The notes under the pieces were generated by a model that ran no database searches, had not been told where the DNA came from, and worked only from the letters and a program-made list of their open reading frames with translations. A stretch of DNA of 64,000 bases from positions 124,001-188,000 of the forward strand of contig NZ_JAADJT010000004.1 in the NCBI RefSeq assembly GCF_011090165.1, given 5' to 3'. This DNA is from Duganella aceris (GTDB taxonomy: Bacteria; Pseudomonadota; Gammaproteobacteria; Burkholderiales; Burkholderiaceae_D). The translations under genes were made by a program, and so were the position numbers. Below, piece after piece: positions 8,896 to 17,624 of this stretch. The first letter of the stretch is position 1; every line of letters starts with the position of its first letter.

Positions 8896-8909
8896 TGGAA
8901 CCGGTTCCA
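8896..8909 (+). promoter_or_regulatory. LacI-family operator, site 2 (before the TonB receptor)
   Basis: The perfect palindrome TGGAACCGGTTCCA has the same TGGAA/TTCCA half-sites and central CG as site 1. It lies 72 bp upstream of the receptor start. The GC-rich leader around it also contains a hairpin (CGGTCCA/TGGACCG at 8856-8874). I could not define a clear -10 box. Confidence 0.78.
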
Positions 8910-8981
8910 GTTGTGCCAAGCCCGACAAAGATCGGGCGCAGCACGCCAACTTAACTGATGGAAGAAACGAGGTAGACACAA

Positions 8982-11399
8982 ATGAAAAAAACAATTTTAG
9001 CCTTCAGCATCGCGCAGATCGCGCTCACTTGCGGCGCGGCGTATGCGCAGCAGGCGCCGGTCCAAACCCCGGCCGCCGGCGACAGCGGCATGGAGAAGAT
9101 CATCGTCACGGCCACCCGCCGCGACACGCTGGTGCAGGACACGCCGCTGGCGATCACCGCCTACACCCAGGACACGCTAGCCAACAACCAGGTCAAGGAT
9201 CTGGCGACGATGACGGCGATGGTGCCGAGCCTCGTGGTCGAACCGCACAGCGACTCGGGCGGCGTGCACGTCTACATGCGCGGCGTCGGCTCGGCCAACC
9301 ACACGGAGCTGGGCGATCCGGCCGTGGCGTTCTATGTGGACGGCGTGTATGTGGCGCGTCCGCAGGGCGCCACCGCGCTGATGTACGACTTGAACCACGT
9401 CGAAGTGGCGCGCGGCCCGCAGGGCACGCTGAACGGGCGTAACTCCACCGCCGGCGCGGTCAACCTGGTCTCCGGCGCGCCAAGCACCGCCAAGGTGTTC
9501 GGCTCGGCCAGCGTCACGCTGGGCGACTATCATCATATCCAGACCCAGGCCATGATGAACATCCCGCTCAGCGACGACGTCGCGCTGCGCATCGCCGCGA
9601 TCAAGGACCAGCACGACGGCTACGTCAACTTCCTCAAAGGCTCCAACGTGCCTTCCGGTTCGCAGAAATACGGCGCCGGCGACCAGCAGGGCGCGCGCGC
9701 CTCGCTGCTGTGGAAGTTCACGCCCGACCTGAAGGCCACCTTCATCGCCGACTACTACAGCGACACCGGCGCCGGCAACATCTATCTGGCGGCCGAACCG
9801 AAGGCCGGACAGGATCTGCGCTCGGCGCTGATCGACACGCCCGGCACGCTGGACCAGTCCATCATCACCGGCAAGGCCAAGGTGGAATGGCGTCCGCTGG
9901 ACGGCATCTCGACCCAATACCTCGGTGCGTGGAGCCGCCTGAAACGCACCAACGCCAGCGATGCCGACGCCGGTTTCTACCCTGGCTTCAAGGCCGAGAA
10001 CCGCACCGAGTGGAGCCAGTTCGACAGCGTGTCGAACGAAATCCAGGTGCGTTCGGATTCGGAATCGCCGCTGCAATGGGTCGGCGGCCTGTTCTTCTTC
10101 CGCGAGAAGAACAAGGTGCGCTTCGACATCGACCGCAGCCAGATCTCCGAAGAGATGCTGGCGCAGGACATCGCCAGCGGCAGCGTGATCTTCGTGCAGC
10201 CGACCGTGGGCCAGTACGCGTCGGCGATGTCGTTCATCCAGGGCGACCGCGAGCTGCATTCGAAGGCGGTGTTCGCGCAGGCCAGCTACGATATCGATCC
10301 GCTGTGGAAGGCCACGGCCGGCGCGCGCTATACCAAGGACCACAAGTTCGACATCGGCGGCCAGAACTGGGCCTGCCCGAACTGGCCGGATAACGCGCCG
10401 CGCGGCGCCACGCTGACGCCGAGCCAGATCGCGCAGCTGGTGACGCCGGGCGTCGGCACCATCAACACCCACAACATCGGTCCGGGCGGCGTGGTGAACC
10501 AGCAGACCTGCGGCAACACCTACGGCGACAACACCGCCGATCTGGCCTACGGCCAGGCCACCTGGCTCGGTCGCGTCGAGTACAAGCCGGCCAAGGACAT
10601 CCTGACCTTCGCCTCGGTGACCACCGGCTTCCACTCGCCGGCCATCGGCGACGGCGGCGCCACCACCAAGCCTGAAAAGCTGACCAGCTACGAGATCGGC
10701 TTCAAGTCGGACCTGTTCGACCGCAAGCTGTCGCTGAACCTGGACGCGTTCTGGATGAAGTACAAGGACAAGCTGGAGTCGCAGGTGGTCAACAACACGC
10801 TGCAGAACTTCAACGCGGCCGGCGCCTCGGTCAAGGGCATCGAAGCCGAGTGGAGCTATCGTCCGGGCAGCGCCGACCGTTTCACCGGCAACGCCACCTG
10901 GCTGAAGGCGCGCTACGACGACTTCCTGTCGTGCGACGTCGACGCCGCGCGCGCCAACGGCCAGTCCTGCGGCACCACCGCGCCGACCGTGAACGTCGGC
11001 GGCAGCACGCTGAAGCACGCGCCGACCTTCGCCACCACGCTGATGTACGAGCATGACTTCGACACCGGCAAGGGCCGCTTCACGCCGCGTTTGTCGGCGC
11101 ACTACGAGACCGAATCGTTCGTCGGTTCGGGCGCGTTCAACAACGACGTACCGGGACATCCGGGCGTCAAGCAGCAGCAGGCATACACCACGCTGGACCT
11201 GAGCGTCCGTTACGAGCCGCGCGACAAGGCCTACACGGCCGAGCTGTTCGTCAACAACGCCACCGACAAGGAAGTGAAGTACGACGCGATCGAAGTCTGC
11301 ACCCAGGTTGGCGCACCATGCCAGCCGAAGCAGCAGATCTGGGCGGCGTACTACAATAACCCGCGCACCTTCGGCGCGCGCGTGTCGATGAAGTTCTGA
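8982..11399 (+). CDS. TonB-dependent outer-membrane receptor, probable beta-glucoside uptake
   Basis: This 805-residue outer-membrane transporter starts with a signal peptide (MKKTILAF...AYAQ). A TonB-box-like segment (EKIIVTATRRD) and the plug domain (to about residue 160, GDPAVAFYVDGVYVARPQG) follow, then a long beta-barrel ending in the aromatic terminus VSMKF. The operator and operon context suggest it imports an oligosaccharide for the ABC transporter and glucosidase. Sequence alone would also allow a siderophore-type substrate. It ends at a strong terminator. Confidence 0.92.
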   Translation: MKKTILAFSIAQIALTCGAAYAQQAPVQTPAAGDSGMEKIIVTATRRDTLVQDTPLAITAYTQDTLANNQVKDLATMTAMVPSLVVEPHSDSGGVHVYMRGVGSANHTELGDPAVAFYVDGVYVARPQGATALMYDLNHVEVARGPQGTLNGRNSTAGAVNLVSGAPSTAKVFGSASVTLGDYHHIQTQAMMNIPLSDDVALRIAAIKDQHDGYVNFLKGSNVPSGSQKYGAGDQQGARASLLWKFTPDLKATFIADYYSDTGAGNIYLAAEPKAGQDLRSALIDTPGTLDQSIITGKAKVEWRPLDGISTQYLGAWSRLKRTNASDADAGFYPGFKAENRTEWSQFDSVSNEIQVRSDSESPLQWVGGLFFFREKNKVRFDIDRSQISEEMLAQDIASGSVIFVQPTVGQYASAMSFIQGDRELHSKAVFAQASYDIDPLWKATAGARYTKDHKFDIGGQNWACPNWPDNAPRGATLTPSQIAQLVTPGVGTINTHNIGPGGVVNQQTCGNTYGDNTADLAYGQATWLGRVEYKPAKDILTFASVTTGFHSPAIGDGGATTKPEKLTSYEIGFKSDLFDRKLSLNLDAFWMKYKDKLESQVVNNTLQNFNAAGASVKGIEAEWSYRPGSADRFTGNATWLKARYDDFLSCDVDAARANGQSCGTTAPTVNVGGSTLKHAPTFATTLMYEHDFDTGKGRFTPRLSAHYETESFVGSGAFNNDVPGHPGVKQQQAYTTLDLSVRYEPRDKAYTAELFVNNATDKEVKYDAIEVCTQVGAPCQPKQQIWAAYYNNPRTFGARVSMKF

Positions 11400-11426
11400 G
11401 CGTAGTAGAGGGGTAGTGAGTCTTTG

Positions 11427-11454
11427 GGCCGGCAGCGATGCCGGCCTTTTTTTT
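11427..11454 (+). terminator. Rho-independent terminator of the TonB receptor gene
   Basis: An 8-bp stem GGCCGGCA/TGCCGGCC with a GCGA loop is followed by eight T residues. It lies 27 bp after the receptor stop. Confidence 0.92.
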
Positions 11455-11498
11455 CGATACGCACCGGCTGATTGAGCCGCGCCGCAACCCGGTGAGGC

Positions 11499-11528
11499 GG
11501 GGTCTGACCCCGTACGGGGTCAGACCCC
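11499..11528. repeat. Perfect 30-bp palindrome of the GGGGTCTGACCCC type
   Basis: The two 15-bp arms are perfect reverse complements centred on GTAC (GGGGTCTGACCCC and its complement). It lies between two convergent genes, the TonB receptor and the LacI regulator. From memory, elements of this GGGGTC(A/T)GACCCC type are scattered between genes in Oxalobacteraceae genomes. It could act as a bidirectional transcription end or as a nucleoid/REP-like element; its role is not shown here. Confidence 0.75.
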
Positions 11529-11547
11529 TGTGTGCCGCCGTGCGGGG

Positions 11548-12555
11548 TTAAGCGCGCGCCGAGACGGAGCCGCGTTTGGTCACCGTCACCGGAAACTCGC
11601 GCGTGATCTGGTGCTGCGTGCCGTAGCACTGGTTGAGCAGCCAGCGCACCGCGTTCTGCGTCAGCTGCCGCATCGGGATGTGCACCGACGTCAAACCCGG
11701 CGACGAGAATTCAGCCGAGTAATCGTCATCGTAGCCGATGATCGATACGTCGTCCGGCACGCGGATGCCGGCGCGGTGGAAGCACGACATCGCGCCGATC
11801 GCCATCTCGTCGTTGGCGCAGAACATGGCGGTGAAGTCGCGACCTTCGTTGATCAGCCGCTGCGCCGCGCCGAAGCCGCCTTCGCGCGAGAAGTCCGACT
11901 CGATCAGCTTGACCGCTTCGCGGGCGATGCCATGCCGCGCCAGCTCGTCGAAGAAGCCGTCGACGCGCTCCTTGTTGTCCGAGGTGCCGGAGGGTCCCGA
12001 GATCACCGCCAGCGCGCTGTGGCCCGCTTCCAGCAGCGTTTGCGCCGCCAGCTGGCCGCCGTGATAGTGGTCGGGGCAGAACGACGCCGTCTCCAGCGCC
12101 GCATGGCGGCGGTTCAGGAACGCCATCTTCGGATGCATCTTCTGCAGCATGATCAGGTCTTCGTCGTACAGATCGTGGCCCAGCACCACGATGCCGTCGC
12201 AATCGCGGCCGATCAGGAACTTGACCGCTTCGATCGCTTCGTCGCGCGGGGTGCCGTCGCCGCAGCCGGTGGCCACCACCACGTGACGGCGCATGGCGCG
12301 CAGTTCGATGTCGGTTTGTTTAAGAATGGTGCCGTAGTAGGCGCCGAAGAACGACGGCGCGAAGATGCCTATCATGCCCAGCGACTGCGCCGACAGCGAG
12401 CGGCCGATGGAGGACGGGCGGAAGTTGAGTTGTTCGATCGCGGCCTGGACTTTTTTCATCGCTTCGGCCGATACCGGGCCGGCGCCTGAGATGGCGCGCG
12501 ATGCTGTCGACATGCCTACACCGGCTAGCATTGCGACGTCTTTCAGTGTTGCCAC
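11548..12555 (-). CDS. LacI/GalR-family regulator of the beta-glucoside locus
   Basis: This 335-residue repressor has an N-terminal LacI helix-turn-helix (TLKDVAMLAGVGMSTASRAIS), the hinge region (NFRPSSIGRSLSAQS), and a periplasmic-binding-protein-like sensor domain. The sensor carries the family's GPSGTSDNKERVDGF and AMFCANDEMAIGA motifs. It is convergent with the TonB receptor gene. The two LacI-type palindromes in the cluster are its obvious targets, and no such palindrome is seen before its own gene. The likely inducer is a beta-glucoside or its glucosidase product. Confidence 0.93.
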   Translation of the reverse strand: MATLKDVAMLAGVGMSTASRAISGAGPVSAEAMKKVQAAIEQLNFRPSSIGRSLSAQSLGMIGIFAPSFFGAYYGTILKQTDIELRAMRRHVVVATGCGDGTPRDEAIEAVKFLIGRDCDGIVVLGHDLYDEDLIMLQKMHPKMAFLNRRHAALETASFCPDHYHGGQLAAQTLLEAGHSALAVISGPSGTSDNKERVDGFFDELARHGIAREAVKLIESDFSREGGFGAAQRLINEGRDFTAMFCANDEMAIGAMSCFHRAGIRVPDDVSIIGYDDDYSAEFSSPGLTSVHIPMRQLTQNAVRWLLNQCYGTQHQITREFPVTVTKRGSVSARA

Positions 12556-12623
12556 GACTTCTCCTGAACTGGGTGCTTGGCGCGCACGCTGCGTGCCACT
12601 GGGGTGACCTCTATCCTATCATG

Positions 12624-12650
12624 TTCTCCCTAGGGAGAATCGGGTATAAT
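12624..12650 (+). promoter_or_regulatory. rimO promoter with an upstream 16-bp palindrome
   Basis: The perfect palindrome TTCTCCCTAGGGAGAA (12624-12639) lies 5 bp before a perfect TATAAT (12645-12650), covering the -35/spacer zone of a promoter aimed at rimO (start 12694). A bound regulator would be expected to affect rimO, and perhaps the divergent lacI gene. It does not match the LacI-type half-sites of this locus. Confidence 0.6.
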
Positions 12651-12693
12651 GCTCGATTGCTCGTAATTTTCATAGCGTATAAAGCTACCAATC

Positions 12694-14085
12694 ATGCAAT
12701 CGCAACCACTCACTCGTCTCCCCAAGCCAGCCATCGGCACGCCAGCACCCAAAGTGGGATTCGTCTCGCTCGGCTGTCCGAAAGCGCTGGTCGATTCCGA
12801 ACAGATCCTGACCCAGCTGCGCGCTGAAGGTTACGAGACCGCCAAGTCCTACGACGGCGCCGATCTGGTCATCGTCAACACTTGCGGCTTCATCGACGCC
12901 GCCGTGCAGGAATCGCTGGACGCGATCGGCGAGGCGCTGGCCGAAAACGGCCGCGTGATCGTGACCGGCTGCCTGGGCGCGAAAAAAGACGCTCAGGGTG
13001 ACGACATCATCATGAAGGTGCACCCGAAGGTGCTGGCCGTGACCGGCCCGCACGCGCTGGCCGAGGTGATGGACTCGGTCCATTTCCACCTGCCGAAACC
13101 GCACGAGCCCTTCCTCGACCTGATCCCGGCGCAAGGTATCAAGCTGACGCCGAAGCACTACGCCTACCTGAAGATCTCCGAAGGCTGCAACCACCGCTGC
13201 TCGTTCTGCATCATCCCGTCGATGCGCGGCGACCTGGTGTCGCGTCCTATCGGTGAGCTGATGCTGGAAGCGGAAAACCTGTTCAAGTCCGGCGTCAAGG
13301 AACTGCTGGTGATCTCGCAGGACACCTCGGCCTACGGCGTCGACGTCAAGTTCCGCACCGGCTTCTGGAACGGCCGTCCGATCAAGACCCACATGACGCA
13401 GCTGATGGAAGCGCTGGGCGAGCTGGCCAAGGCGCACGGCGCATGGGTGCGCATGCACTACGTGTATCCATACCCGCACGTCGACCAGGTGATCCCGATG
13501 ATGGGTGAGCATATCCTGCCGTATCTGGACATCCCGATGCAGCACGCGCACCCGGATGTGCTGAAGCGCATGAAGCGCCCAGCCAGCGGCGAGAAGAACC
13601 TGGACCGCATCCTGGCCTGGCGCAAGATGAACCCGGACCTGACCATCCGTTCGACCTTCATCGCCGGCTTCCCTGGCGAGACCGAAGCGGAATTCGAATA
13701 CCTGCTGGACTTCCTGAAGGAAGCGCAGATCGACCGCCTGGGTTGCTTCGCCTACTCGCCGGTGGAAGGCGCGACCGCCAACGAACTGGCCAACCCGGTG
13801 CCGGAAGAAGTGCGCGAAGAGCGTCGCGGCCGCGTCATGCTGCTGCAAGAAGAGATCTCGAAAGCGCGTCTGAAGGCCAAGGTCGGCAAGACCGTGCGCG
13901 TGCTGATCGATGAAGTCAACCGCAGCGGCGGTGTCGGTCGCTCCAGCGCCGACGCGCCGGAAATCGACGGCGTGGTCTACGTCAAGCCGCCGTACGAGCC
14001 GCACAAGAAGCTGGCCGTCGGCCAGTTCGTCGATGTGAAGATCACCACCTCCGACGCCCACGACTTGTGGGGCGAGGCGCTGTAA
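12694..14085 (+). CDS. rimO: Ribosomal protein uS12 methylthiotransferase RimO
   Basis: RimO is a radical SAM enzyme that adds a methylthio group to the conserved aspartate of ribosomal protein S12. The 463-residue protein shows the N-terminal UPF0004 domain ([15 protein letters not shown] and VNTCGFID, with cluster cysteines). The radical SAM triad is Cys165, Cys169 and Cys172 in CNHRCSFC, and a C-terminal TRAM domain follows. It is monocistronic: the promoter at 12645 and the terminator at 14091 bracket it. Confidence 0.96.
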   Translation: MQSQPLTRLPKPAIGTPAPKVGFVSLGCPKALVDSEQILTQLRAEGYETAKSYDGADLVIVNTCGFIDAAVQESLDAIGEALAENGRVIVTGCLGAKKDAQGDDIIMKVHPKVLAVTGPHALAEVMDSVHFHLPKPHEPFLDLIPAQGIKLTPKHYAYLKISEGCNHRCSFCIIPSMRGDLVSRPIGELMLEAENLFKSGVKELLVISQDTSAYGVDVKFRTGFWNGRPIKTHMTQLMEALGELAKAHGAWVRMHYVYPYPHVDQVIPMMGEHILPYLDIPMQHAHPDVLKRMKRPASGEKNLDRILAWRKMNPDLTIRSTFIAGFPGETEAEFEYLLDFLKEAQIDRLGCFAYSPVEGATANELANPVPEEVREERRGRVMLLQEEISKARLKAKVGKTVRVLIDEVNRSGGVGRSSADAPEIDGVVYVKPPYEPHKKLAVGQFVDVKITTSDAHDLWGEAL

Positions 14086-14090
14086 AATGA

Positions 14091-14117
14091 AGGCGGACTT
14101 GATGTCCGCCTTTTTTT
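14091..14117 (+). terminator. Rho-independent terminator of rimO
   Basis: An 8-bp stem AGGCGGAC/GTCCGCCT with a TTGAT loop runs into seven T residues, 5 bp after the stop codon. Confidence 0.9.
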
Positions 14118-14133
14118 CGTCCAATAAAAAATC

Positions 14134-15303
14134 ATGACCATCAAAAAATCCCCGCAAACCGCTCTGATACACACCGACTACCAGGCGCCGGAAGGCTTCG
14201 CCGCGTTCCCAAGCGCGATCCACCACGCCTCCACGGTGCTGTTCAAGAACGTCGCGGCCATGCGCTCCGGCGATTGGAAAGAGAAGAACGCCTATACCTA
14301 CGGCCTGCACGGCACGCCGACCACCTTCACGCTGGAAGCGCGCCTGGCCGAGATCGAGGGCGGCAAGTTCTGCCTGCTGGCGCCGAGCGGCCTGGCCGCC
14401 ATCGCCATGGTCGATTTCGCGTTGCTGAAAAGCGGCGACGACGTGCTGTTGCCGGACAACGTCTACAATCCCAATCGCGAGCTGGGACGCTGGCTGTCGG
14501 CCGATTACGGCATCACCGCGCGCTACTGCGATCCGCTGATCGGCGCCGGCATCGCTGAGCTGATCCAGCCGAACACAAAGCTGATCTGGACCGAGGCGCC
14601 AGGTTCGGTGTCGATGGAAGTGCCGGACCTGCCGGCCATTTGCAAGGCGGCGCACGAGCGCGGCGTGCTGGTCGCGCTGGACAACACCTGGTCGGCCGGC
14701 CTGGCGCTGCGCGCTTTCGACCTCGGGGTCGACATCAGCATGCAGGCGCTGACCAAGTATCAGTCCGGCGGATCGGACGTGCTGATGGGCGCCGTCATCA
14801 CCCGCGACCGCGCGCTGCACGACCGTATCAGCCTGTCGCATATGCGGCTCGGCATGGGCGTCGGCGCGGACGATGCTTATCTGGTGTCGCGCGGCCTGCC
14901 GACCATGCGTCTGCGCTTCGACGCGCACGACGCGGCGGCGCGCAAGCTGGCGGCGTGGCTGCAGGCGCGGCCTGAGATCACCAAAGTGCTGCATCCCGCG
15001 TTCACCGATTGTCCCGGCCACGAGACCTGGAAGCGCGACTTCAGCGGCGCCGGGGGCCTGTTCTCGGTGCTGTTCGACGAACGCTACACCGAGGCGCAGA
15101 CCGACCGCTTCGTCGACTCGCTCAATCTGTTCAAGATCGGCTATAGCTGGGGCGGCGCCAACAGCCTGGTGATGCCGTACCGGATCCAGCACATGCGCAA
15201 GGACTGGCAGGACAAGGGCGTCCTGGTTCGCTTCAACGTCGGGCTGGAGGACATCAACGATCTGATCGCCGACATCGAGCGCGCGCTGGGAGCGATGCAA
15301 TGA
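14134..15303 (+). CDS. metC: Cystathionine beta-lyase
   Basis: This PLP enzyme of the Cys/Met metabolism family (389 residues) cleaves cystathionine to homocysteine, pyruvate and ammonia in methionine synthesis. The family signatures are [24 protein letters not shown] at the N-terminal side and the PLP lysine Lys208 in [12 protein letters not shown]. The LHGTP pattern and the C-terminal SWGGANSLV favour MetC over cystathionine gamma-synthase. The stop overlaps the hisC start by 4 bp, so the two aminoacid-pathway genes are coupled. Confidence 0.9.
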   Translation: MTIKKSPQTALIHTDYQAPEGFAAFPSAIHHASTVLFKNVAAMRSGDWKEKNAYTYGLHGTPTTFTLEARLAEIEGGKFCLLAPSGLAAIAMVDFALLKSGDDVLLPDNVYNPNRELGRWLSADYGITARYCDPLIGAGIAELIQPNTKLIWTEAPGSVSMEVPDLPAICKAAHERGVLVALDNTWSAGLALRAFDLGVDISMQALTKYQSGGSDVLMGAVITRDRALHDRISLSHMRLGMGVGADDAYLVSRGLPTMRLRFDAHDAAARKLAAWLQARPEITKVLHPAFTDCPGHETWKRDFSGAGGLFSVLFDERYTEAQTDRFVDSLNLFKIGYSWGGANSLVMPYRIQHMRKDWQDKGVLVRFNVGLEDINDLIADIERALGAMQ

Positions 15304-16355
15304 GCCGCTTCTGGAGCGATGTGGTCCACGGCCTGACGCCATACACGCCGGGCGAGCAGGTGCAGATTCCCGGCTTGATCAAACTCAACACCAACGAAAA
15401 TCCATACGGACCGTCGCCGAAAGCGATGGCGGCGATGCAGGCGGCGCTCAACGACGGGCTGCGCAAGTATTCGGACCCGAACAGTACCGCCGTCAAGGAC
15501 GCTGTGGCGAGGCGCTTCGGCCTGACGCGCGAACAGGTCTTCGTCGGCAACAGCTCGGACGAGGTGCTGGCGCATACCTTCCACGCGCTGCTCAAGCACG
15601 AGCTGCCGCTGCTCAGCCCCGACATCAGCTACAGCTTCTATCCGACCTATTGCAGCTTGTATGGCATCGAGGCGGTGCAGGTGCCGTTGAACGAACGCTT
15701 CGAAATCGATATAAACGATTACGCTCGGCCGTGCGGCGCCATCATCCTCGCCAATCCGAACGCGCCGACCGGCATCGCGCTGCCGCTGGAGCGCATCGAG
15801 GCGCTGCTGGCCGCGCATCCGGATCAGGTGGTGGTGATCGACGAAGCCTATGTGGACTTCGGCGCCGACAGCGCTATCGCGCTGCTGGGCCGCCACGACA
15901 ACCTGCTGGTGATCCAGACGCTGTCCAAATCACGCTCGCTGGCGGGGCTGCGCGTTGGCTTCGCGGTCGGCCATCCGGACCTGATCGCGGGGCTGGAGCG
16001 GGTCAAGAACAGTTTCAATTGCTATCCGCTGGGGCAGGTGGCGCAGGCCGGCGCGGTGGCCGCGATCGACGACGTGGCCTACATGGAGCAGACCTCGCAA
16101 GCCATCATCGCCTCGCGCGCGTGGCTGACGGCGCAGATGGCGGCGCTGGGCTTCGAGACGCTGCCGTCGCACGCCAACTTCATCTTCACGCGTCATCCGC
16201 AGCACGACGGCGCGACGCTGGCGGCGGCGTTGCGCGAGCGGGCGATCCTGGTGCGGCATTTCAAGGCGGTGCGTATCGATCAGTTCCTGCGCATCTCCAT
16301 CGGCACCGACGAAGAGTGCGCGCGATTGGTAGAGGTTCTGCGCGACATTCTCTGA
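15300..16355 (+). CDS. hisC: Histidinol-phosphate aminotransferase
   Basis: This class I/II PLP aminotransferase (351 residues) converts imidazole-acetol phosphate and glutamate to histidinol phosphate. Visible features are the N-terminal [14 protein letters not shown], the DEAYVDF cofactor-ring segment, the PLP lysine Lys210 in [18 protein letters not shown], and the carboxylate-binding Arg in FLRISIG. It is coupled to metC by an ATGA overlap and is not in a his operon. A second HisC elsewhere is therefore likely, and a broader aromatic transaminase role is possible. Confidence 0.9.
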   Translation: MSRFWSDVVHGLTPYTPGEQVQIPGLIKLNTNENPYGPSPKAMAAMQAALNDGLRKYSDPNSTAVKDAVARRFGLTREQVFVGNSSDEVLAHTFHALLKHELPLLSPDISYSFYPTYCSLYGIEAVQVPLNERFEIDINDYARPCGAIILANPNAPTGIALPLERIEALLAAHPDQVVVIDEAYVDFGADSAIALLGRHDNLLVIQTLSKSRSLAGLRVGFAVGHPDLIAGLERVKNSFNCYPLGQVAQAGAVAAIDDVAYMEQTSQAIIASRAWLTAQMAALGFETLPSHANFIFTRHPQHDGATLAAALRERAILVRHFKAVRIDQFLRISIGTDEECARLVEVLRDIL

Positions 16356-16381
16356 TATACTGTATGAAAACACAGTATATC
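16354..16381 (+). promoter_or_regulatory. LexA-type SOS box before the radical SAM/UdgX operon
   Basis: A perfect inverted repeat has 10-bp arms GATATACTGT and ACAGTATATC around an 8-bp AT-rich centre. The core TACTGT-N8-ACAGTA (16358-16377) matches the LexA consensus of beta- and gammaproteobacteria (CTGT-N8-ACAG). TATACT (16357-16362) inside the left arm could be the -10 box. The box starts at the hisC stop and ends 10 bp before the radical SAM start codon. Confidence 0.85.
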
Positions 16382-16391
16382 GAGGCGACGC

Positions 16392-17624
16392 ATGGAATTG
16401 ACGGACAAGCTGGAAATCCTCGCCGACGCGGCCAAGTATGACGCGTCGTGCGCCAGCAGCGGGGCGCCGAAGCGCAATTCCATCGGCAAGGACGGCTTCG
16501 GCGCGACCACCGGCATGGGCATTTGTCATAGCTACACGCCGGACGGCCGGTGCGTGTCGCTGCTCAAGGTGCTGCTGACTAATTACTGTCTGTACGATTG
16601 CCAGTATTGCGTCAACCGCCGCACGTCGAACGTGCCGCGTGCGCGCTTCACGGTGGCGGAGGTGGTCAAGCTGACCACCGATTTCTATCTCCGCAATTAC
16701 ATCGATGGCTTGTTCCTCAGCTCCGGCATCATCCAGTCGGCGGACTACACGATGGAGCAGCTGGTGCAGGTCGCGCGCGAGCTGCGCGAGGTGCACAAGT
16801 TTCGCGGCTATATCCACCTGAAGACCATACCCGACGCCGATCCTGCGCTGATCGAGGCGGCGGGACGCTATGCGGACCGGCTCAGCGTCAACATCGAGCT
16901 GCCGACGCAGGATAGCGTGCAAAAGCTGGCGCCGGAAAAGAGCGTTCACACGATCAAGCTGGCGATGGGTTCGATCCGGCGCAAGCTGGATGAGAAGGCG
17001 GAGGAGCCCAAGTCGCCGCGCTTCGCGCCGGCCGGGCAGAGCACGCAGATGATCGTGGGCGCGGACGCCAGCGACGATCAGCAGATTCTCAGCACCGCCG
17101 AGACGCTCTACGGCAGCTATAAACTCAAGCGCGTTTATTATTCGGCCTTCAGCCCGATCCCGCAAAGCCCGAAGAGCGTGCCGCTGGCGCCGCCGCCGAT
17201 GTTGCGCGAGCATCGTCTGTATCAGGCTGATTTCCTGTTGCGCAGCTATGGCTTCCAGGCCAGCGAGCTGTTGCCAGCCAGCGGCGGCAACCTGGCGCTC
17301 GACATCGATCCGAAGCTGGCGTGGGCGTTGGCGCATCGCGAGCACTTTCCGATGGATCTCAACCGTGCGGAGGAGCACATGATCGCGCGCGTGCCGGGCA
17401 TCGGCTTGCGCAACGCGCAGCGTATTGTCGACTTGCGGCGGTTGCGGCAGGTGCGGTATGCGGATCTCTCGCGGCTGAGGTGCAGCATGAAGAAGATATC
17501 GCCATTCATCGTCACCGCCGATTATTTTCCGGCGCGCGACACCACGCCGTCCGAGCATCTGCGCAAGGCGATGGCCGACGCGCCGCAGCAGATGAATTTG
17601 TGGCCGGAGTTGCAGTCGGCATGA
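16392..17624 (+). CDS. Putative DNA modification/repair radical SAM protein (TIGR03916-type)
   Basis: This 410-residue protein carries a radical SAM cluster motif of unusual spacing context, CLYDCQYCVNRRTSN (Cys-x3-Cys-x2-Cys). Distal helix-hairpin-helix residues (MIARVPGIGLRNAQRIVDLRRL) suggest DNA binding. Family members are annotated as putative DNA modification/repair enzymes and typically sit next to a UdgX-type gene, as here. The start is fixed by a GAGG site 7 bp upstream. It overlaps the next gene by 4 bp. The chemistry is not established. The LexA box supports a damage-response role. Confidence 0.88.
   Translation: MELTDKLEILADAAKYDASCASSGAPKRNSIGKDGFGATTGMGICHSYTPDGRCVSLLKVLLTNYCLYDCQYCVNRRTSNVPRARFTVAEVVKLTTDFYLRNYIDGLFLSSGIIQSADYTMEQLVQVARELREVHKFRGYIHLKTIPDADPALIEAAGRYADRLSVNIELPTQDSVQKLAPEKSVHTIKLAMGSIRRKLDEKAEEPKSPRFAPAGQSTQMIVGADASDDQQILSTAETLYGSYKLKRVYYSAFSPIPQSPKSVPLAPPPMLREHRLYQADFLLRSYGFQASELLPASGGNLALDIDPKLAWALAHREHFPMDLNRAEEHMIARVPGIGLRNAQRIVDLRRLRQVRYADLSRLRCSMKKISPFIVTADYFPARDTTPSEHLRKAMADAPQQMNLWPELQSA

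Noticed and set aside
12624..12639. The rimO palindrome as a third operator of the beta-glucoside LacI protein
   Set aside because: It has a TA rather than CG centre and shares no TGGAA/TTCCA half-site with the two operators of that locus.
17321..17620. Extended N-terminus of the UdgX fusion reaching into the radical SAM gene
   Set aside because: The overlap would be 300 bp in a different frame. The ATG at 17621 gives the normal 4-bp coupling and a family-like start.
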